Positions 5,612 to 9,545 of a DNA stretch of 9,545 nucleotides are shown here, piece after piece. Numbering within the stretch: the stretch's first letter is position 1; every line of letters begins with the position of its first letter. The position numbers and the translations under genes were made by a program. The notes beneath the pieces were generated by a model, which worked only from the letters and a program-made list of their open reading frames with translations, had not been told where the DNA came from and searched no databases. Source of the DNA: Coriobacteriia bacterium (lineage in GTDB: Bacteria > Actinomycetota > Coriobacteriia > WRKU01 > WQUG01); NCBI GenBank assembly GCA_009779395.1, contig WREJ01000034.1, positions 1 to 9,545 of the forward strand, written 5' to 3'.

Positions 5612-6949
5612 ATGGGATTTGTACGCGCATTTACAGGAGCCCTCGGTGGCACTTTTGCAGACCAGTGGCTTGATTACATCATGCCCAGATCAGACGTGCC
5701 AGCGACAGCCGGCCTTTTTGAAGGAGTAGCGCGTGGTACCAACGCGGGACGTGGTGCCAATACACGCGGATCTGCCAACATTATTAGCAACGGTAGTCGC
5801 GTGATTGTGCCTGAGGGCACTGCTCTTATCACGATGCAAGAAGGTGCGGTTACAGGCCTTATTGCAGAGCCCGGTGGCTATACCTGGGAGTCAGATGATG
5901 TCAATGCAAAATCAGTCTTTGCAGGTGACGGTATTTTAGCGGCAACGGTAAGCCAGGCATGGGATCGCTTTAAGTTTGGTGGACAGCCCGGAGCTCAGCA
6001 TCTTGCCTGGTACGTGAATCTTAAAGAGATTCCCAATAACCGCTTTGGTACACAGTCAGAGATTTACTGGGACGATGCCTATCTAGGAGCACAGGTCGGT
6101 GCCATTACCCGCGGCACCTATACCATGAAAATCGTTGACCCGATTCTGTTTGTGAAGAATTTTGTGCCGGTGAAATACTTGCAGGCTAATGCTCCGGTTT
6201 TTGACTTTGCTGACATGGACAATGATGCAGGAGCACAGCTTTTTAACGAAGTTGTCGGCTCGCTGTCGGCAGCGTTTTCAAACTACACAAACGACCCTGC
6301 ACAGGGTAACCGCATGTCGCGCATCCAGTCTGACCAGCTTGGTTTTGCACAGTCACTGTCAGTGGCTGTCGAAGACGCCTATCAGTGGAAGAGCGGTCGC
6401 GGACTCGAGATCGAGCGCGTTGCCATCAAGGCTATCGAATACGACGAGGACACAAAGGCTTTGCTTGCAGACGTCAAGCGCGCAGATGCGCTGTCGGGTG
6501 CACGCGGCAACTCATTTATGCAGCAGTCAGTTGCCCGTGGCATGCAAGCGGCAGGAGAAAACCCCGGTGGTGCTGGGGGAGGTATGGGCATGGCCTTTAT
6601 GGGCATGGGCATGGGTGCTGCCGGAGGCGTCATGGGCGGCATGCAGCAAGGCGTTGCAGGTACTCCTCAGACAGCCAATATTCAGGGGACGCCAGCAGGT
6701 GCTCAGTTTGACCCTATGACAGGTCAGCCTTTGCAGCCACAAGCGCAAGCGGTTCCAGCAGGTGCTCAGTTTGATCCTATGACAGGTCAGCCTCTGCAAG
6801 CACAGCCACAAGCGCAGCCCGCGGCAGCGGCTGCGGACTCTGCAGATGACAATCCTTATGCAAAGCTTGCCGTGTTACAAGACCTGCTTAATCAAGGGGT
6901 TCTTTCGCAGGAGGACTTTGACGCACAAAAAGCTAAGCTTTTGGGATAA
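5612..6949 (+). CDS. SPFH-domain protein with C-terminal SHOCT module (YdjI-like)
   Basis: The product has 445 residues. The N-terminal two-thirds (about 1-310) belongs to the YdjI/virion-core-type SPFH family. Visible features are an amphipathic N-terminus (MGFVRAFTGALGGTFADQWL), GSRVIVPEGTALITMQEGAV, and the PGGYTWES segment. SPFH proteins oligomerise into membrane-associated scaffolds. The segment at about 314-350 is a Gly/Met-rich linker. Residues 361-402 are two 21-residue repeats of PAGAQFDPMTGQPLQ type. Residues 412-445 (NPYAKLAVLQDLLNQGVLSQ and onward) form a SHOCT helix-turn-helix motif, found at the ends of many oligomeric membrane proteins. AAAGGA (5599-5604), 7 nt upstream, supports the ATG. 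It is co-transcribed with the zinc-ribbon protein 15 nt downstream. In B. subtilis, YdjI and YdjG are linked to the PspA homologue YdjF in envelope stress; a similar role is inferred here. Confidence 0.87.
   Translation: MGFVRAFTGALGGTFADQWLDYIMPRSDVPATAGLFEGVARGTNAGRGANTRGSANIISNGSRVIVPEGTALITMQEGAVTGLIAEPGGYTWESDDVNAKSVFAGDGILAATVSQAWDRFKFGGQPGAQHLAWYVNLKEIPNNRFGTQSEIYWDDAYLGAQVGAITRGTYTMKIVDPILFVKNFVPVKYLQANAPVFDFADMDNDAGAQLFNEVVGSLSAAFSNYTNDPAQGNRMSRIQSDQLGFAQSLSVAVEDAYQWKSGRGLEIERVAIKAIEYDEDTKALLADVKRADALSGARGNSFMQQSVARGMQAAGENPGGAGGGMGMAFMGMGMGAAGGVMGGMQQGVAGTPQTANIQGTPAGAQFDPMTGQPLQPQAQAVPAGAQFDPMTGQPLQAQPQAQPAAAAADSADDNPYAKLAVLQDLLNQGVLSQEDFDAQKAKLLG
6692..6817 (+). repeat. Two tandem 63-bp repeats inside the SPFH gene
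   Basis: Copies at 6692-6754 and 6755-6817 share a near-identical first 45 bp encoding PAGAQFDPMTGQPLQ, differing by a few silent changes (GACCCT against GATCCT, CCTTTGCAG against CCTCTGCAA). The last 18 bp vary between Gln/Ala/Pro-rich spacers. Being in-frame multiples of 63 bp, copy number could vary between strains and so change linker length before the SHOCT module. Confidence 0.85.
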
Positions 6950-6964
6950 CAGAGGGGGCTTACA

Positions 6965-8419
6965 ATGGCAGACCAAGACCAGCCACGCGTTGTTGACACT
7001 GGCCGAGACAGTGGGCAAGACAAGTGTCCTAGCTGCGGCTCGACTGACATTAGCTTAAATCCAGAGACGGGCATGCTTCGCTGCAACTTTTGTCGCAACG
7101 AGTCGCTGCCTGAAAAGGCAGCCGATTTCGAAGGTGATGTCAGTCACCTTCAGGGCAAAATCGTTGGCAGTGGAACAAAAGACATCGAGGCAGATGCAGA
7201 AAGCATGATAACGCTGAAGTGTCAAAGTTGCGGTGCAGAAGTTGTCGTCGACACTGACCAAAGCGCTCAGTCTCGTTGTCACTGGTGTCGCAACACCCTG
7301 TCTGTAAACGAACAAATTCCCAACGGGGCGATTCCTGATGCAGTTCTGCCCTTTAGCGTAAAGCAAGAGGCGGCTCGCGCAGAAATCGACAAATTTGTAG
7401 CAAAGCGCCAATTTTTTGCCTATCCAAAGTTTAAGCAAGAGTTTTGTTCAGAAAACGTCATGGGCGTCTATTTGCCCTATATGGTTGTTGACGTCAACGC
7501 ACATGCCGACCTGCGCGGTCAGGGCGAGGTGTTGGTGCGCGAGTATACGGTGGGTAGCGGCAACGACCGACAGACACGCTATGATGCTGATCTTTATACA
7601 GTCGAGCGTGATTTTGACATTACCATGCGTGGCATGACTATCGAGTCAAGTGCAGAAAAACTTGACACTTCGTCAAGTGACCGCACGAACAACATCATCA
7701 ATGCCATCATGCCCTTTGACACAGAAAACTGTGTTGGCTGGAGTGCAAACTTTCTGAAAGGTTATGCCTCAGAAAAACGCACCGTCAATGTCGAGCAGCT
7801 TAAAGGCCATGTAGAAACAAAGGCAAAAGATATTGCACGACACCAGGCAAACACGACTCTTACTGCCTATGACCGCGGCGTCAAATGGTCAAGTGAGCAG
7901 CTTAACATCAAGGGGCAGCAGTGGAAGGCTGCCTACCTACCTGTCTGGCTGTACTCGTATCAGCAGGTCAAAAGTCCAACAAGCAAAGTGCTGCACTATG
8001 TTGCCGTTAACGCACGCAGCAGCGAGACCATGGGATCAGTTCCTATCCACCAGCCAAAGTTGCTGGGATTCTCTTTTATCGTTGGTCTTATTGGTCTCAT
8101 TATCGCGCTGATGATAGGACCGCTCTCTACTCTGAATCTAGTCGAGTCTGAATGGATTTTTGCTCTGGTGTTGTCAGGTGCTGCCTACTATTACTACTTC
8201 TACAACAAGTACCGAAATGCTGGTGCGCGCCATATGCATGAATACGACACCGATGCAGCTATATCCAATGTTAAGAGCGTCGACAAGTTTGTGAAGCATC
8301 GCAAAGGCCTTTCAAATGCGACAATGTCAGGGGCGAATAACTTGGCTGTCAACTACGGGAAAGGCGCTGGCCTCAGCGCAAAAATAGGTTCTGCTCTCAA
8401 GTCAGCTTCGGGTGACTAA
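6965..8419 (+). CDS. Membrane protein with two N-terminal zinc ribbons (YdjG-like)
   Basis: The product has 484 residues. Two TFIIB/rubredoxin-like zinc ribbons are complete: Cys21, 24, 40 and 43 (CPSC...CNFC) and Cys86, 89, 105 and 108 (CQSC...CHWC). A middle domain of about 230 residues follows, containing LPFSVKQEAARAEIDKFV and YLPVWLYSYQ. Two membrane segments lie at about 366-386 (FSFIVGLIGLIIALMIG) and 397-413 (WIFALVLSGAAYYYYFY). A basic/polar C-terminal tail of about 65 residues follows. No signal peptide is seen, so the zinc ribbons and the tail are likely on the same, cytoplasmic side. AGAGGGGG (6951-6958), 6 nt before the ATG, is a strong ribosome site. It is the second gene of the operon with the SPFH protein, and the two probably form a membrane complex. 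The zinc ribbons may mediate protein-protein contacts rather than DNA binding. Its 3' end overlaps the convergent glycosyltransferase stop by 4 nt. Confidence 0.83.
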   Translation: MADQDQPRVVDTGRDSGQDKCPSCGSTDISLNPETGMLRCNFCRNESLPEKAADFEGDVSHLQGKIVGSGTKDIEADAESMITLKCQSCGAEVVVDTDQSAQSRCHWCRNTLSVNEQIPNGAIPDAVLPFSVKQEAARAEIDKFVAKRQFFAYPKFKQEFCSENVMGVYLPYMVVDVNAHADLRGQGEVLVREYTVGSGNDRQTRYDADLYTVERDFDITMRGMTIESSAEKLDTSSSDRTNNIINAIMPFDTENCVGWSANFLKGYASEKRTVNVEQLKGHVETKAKDIARHQANTTLTAYDRGVKWSSEQLNIKGQQWKAAYLPVWLYSYQQVKSPTSKVLHYVAVNARSSETMGSVPIHQPKLLGFSFIVGLIGLIIALMIGPLSTLNLVESEWIFALVLSGAAYYYYFYNKYRNAGARHMHEYDTDAAISNVKSVDKFVKHRKGLSNATMSGANNLAVNYGKGAGLSAKIGSALKSASGD

Positions 8420-9545
8420 TTGAGCAGTTCCTCATATGCTAGCAATAATTTTCCGGCCGTCTTGTCCAGGTTGTAGTGTTGTGCTCGCTTTAATGCTCCC
8501 TGGGTAAGGACGGTACGCAAGGCTGTGTCGTTAATCAGGCGTTCTGCTTCTTGTAGCAGCGCGCCAGGTCTGACTTCGGCGGCGAGCAGACCACTTTTTT
8601 CGTGCTGGACGGTGTCCGAAATACCTGGCGAAGCAACAGCAACCACGGGCAAGCCAGCTGCCAAGGCTTCGATGACCACCAAAGGATGTACTTCGCTAAT
8701 TGACCCCGTAATAAAGACATCAGCCAAGGCAGTGTAGTTGGGAATCAAGGGGTAATCCTGCGGACCGGTCAAGATTATCTGTCCGTCCAGCGCGTGGCTG
8801 GCGATAAAATCAGCAGCATAGGACAGTTCGCTGCCGTCTCCAATAATCAGCAGCTTTACTCCGGCATTGCGCCTAATTGCAGCAGCGAATTCCTGCAGCA
8901 AATAACTGATGTTTTTCTCATGCGAGACGCGACCAACATAGCAAAAGACCAGATCATCTGCATCAATTCCCAGGGCGTTTCGGGCAGCAGTTGCTGACAG
9001 CGCAAGGCTAGCACACTGAAAGGGAGCCAAGTCAATGCCATTAGGAATAACCTGTGCCTTGGGGTAGTGGGCGTACTCTGCCAACCAATCAGCGATACCC
9101 GCACTGGGTGCAACCACCAAATTGCAGCGATTGGTAAAGTAGTGCAGGTAGCGAGCGTTTAATTTGTGCCGCTGCACCGGCGGAATGGCGCGCGCGTAGG
9201 TGTCAGCGTACAGGTCATAGCGTGTGTGGTTGGTAAAAACCAGCGGTTGATGATTGTCCTTTAGGTGGCTTAGCAAATAACTGCCACTTTGAAAGGGATG
9301 ATGCGTATGAACAATATCGAGGGTCGGGATGAGCTTGCGCGTCTTGCGATTAAATACCAACCCGTAATTCCAGCCCGTTTTACCCCAGGGAACGGCGGGA
9401 TTGCGCACCACATTAGGCTCGTCATCATGGTAGTGGGTCGAGCCAAAGGTAATGACAAAAACCTGATGTCCCTGCTGTTCAAAGTAACGTTTGTACAGGC
9501 GAATATGGTTTGTCACACCACTCAAATGCGGCAGGTACATATCAG
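8416..9545 (-). CDS. GT4-family glycosyltransferase, diacylglycerol-glucosyltransferase type (5' end cut)
   Basis: A retaining GT-B glycosyltransferase of family GT4. The N-terminal acceptor domain shows MYLPHLSGVTNHIRLYKRYF, and the N-terminal strands include DIVHTHHPFQSGSYLL. The C-terminal nucleotide-sugar domain has VFCYVGRVSHEKNISYLLQE, LLIIGDGSE and the EX7E motif in GSISEVHPLVVIEALAAGLP (Glu283 and Glu291 counted from the first visible Met). This pattern resembles 1,2-diacylglycerol 3-glucosyltransferases that make membrane glycolipids, but related GT4 enzymes transfer to other acceptors. The in-frame ATG at 9540 is probably not the real start. The codon before it is GAT (Asp), and family members begin with a short strand ending in F-T-D before this segment, so about 8-9 residues lie beyond the window. 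The stop at 8416-8418 overlaps the convergent zinc-ribbon gene by 4 nt, with no terminator visible between them. Confidence 0.87.
   Translation of the reverse strand, partial: DMYLPHLSGVTNHIRLYKRYFEQQGHQVFVITFGSTHYHDDEPNVVRNPAVPWGKTGWNYGLVFNRKTRKLIPTLDIVHTHHPFQSGSYLLSHLKDNHQPLVFTNHTRYDLYADTYARAIPPVQRHKLNARYLHYFTNRCNLVVAPSAGIADWLAEYAHYPKAQVIPNGIDLAPFQCASLALSATAARNALGIDADDLVFCYVGRVSHEKNISYLLQEFAAAIRRNAGVKLLIIGDGSELSYAADFIASHALDGQIILTGPQDYPLIPNYTALADVFITGSISEVHPLVVIEALAAGLPVVAVASPGISDTVQHEKSGLLAAEVRPGALLQEAERLINDTALRTVLTQGALKRAQHYNLDKTAGKLLLAYEELLN

Noticed and set aside
6189..6719. Second plus-strand frame inside the SPFH gene
   Set aside because: Out-of-frame reading of a conserved gene; Ser/Gln/Arg-rich with no ribosome site.
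6692..6817. Tandem repeats as a CRISPR array
   Set aside because: Only two adjacent 63-bp units within a coding frame, with coding-type silent differences and no true spacers.
9538..9540. ATG at 9540 as the true start of the glycosyltransferase
   Set aside because: The preceding in-frame Asp codon and the missing first strand of the GT-B fold show the gene continues past the window.

Overview
The window looks like a chromosomal segment of a Gram-positive actinobacterium, most likely a member of the Coriobacteriia (Atopobium/Olsenella-like). This is an inference from four things: a sortase-type cell-wall sorting signal, a DivIVA-domain protein, a glutamate-cysteine ligase of the EgtA/plant type paired with an ATP-grasp enzyme, and mid-range base composition. 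No rRNA, tRNA or CRISPR array was seen.

Layout, left to right. Positions 1-267 are the C-terminal tail of a wall-anchored surface protein (VPPTG sorting motif, hydrophobic span, basic tail), followed by a REP-like palindrome (286-307) and a strong intrinsic terminator (363 to about 405). Next is a small accessory island of visibly lower GC. It holds its own promoter, a RhuM-family gene (484-1494), what looks like the decayed 3' end of a BrnT-type toxin gene (1495-1577), and an intact BrnA/CopG-like ribbon-helix-helix antitoxin (1575-1829). A gene for a DivIVA-domain coiled-coil protein follows (1937-2668), with an extended -10 promoter upstream and a large imperfect hairpin downstream.

On the minus strand, positions 5494 down to 2823 form a two-gene, translationally coupled operon. 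Glutamate-cysteine ligase overlaps by 4 nt with a glutathionylspermidine-synthase-like ATP-grasp ligase. Together they suggest synthesis of a gamma-glutamyl-cysteine-based thiol in which the usual glutathione synthetase is replaced. A compact divergent promoter region (about 5495-5611) separates this operon from a plus-strand pair: an SPFH-domain/SHOCT protein (5612-6949) and a double zinc-ribbon membrane protein (6965-8419). The pair resembles YdjI and YdjG of the Bacillus subtilis PspA-type envelope-stress operon, but there is no PspA gene beside it. The final gene, on the minus strand and cut by the window end, is a GT4 glycosyltransferase of the diacylglycerol-glucosyltransferase type. Its 3' end overlaps the zinc-ribbon gene tail-to-tail by 4 nt.

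The best candidates for something under-described are the PspA-less SPFH/zinc-ribbon pair and the non-canonical thiol operon. The RhuM/orphan-antitoxin island is a likely site of defence-gene turnover.
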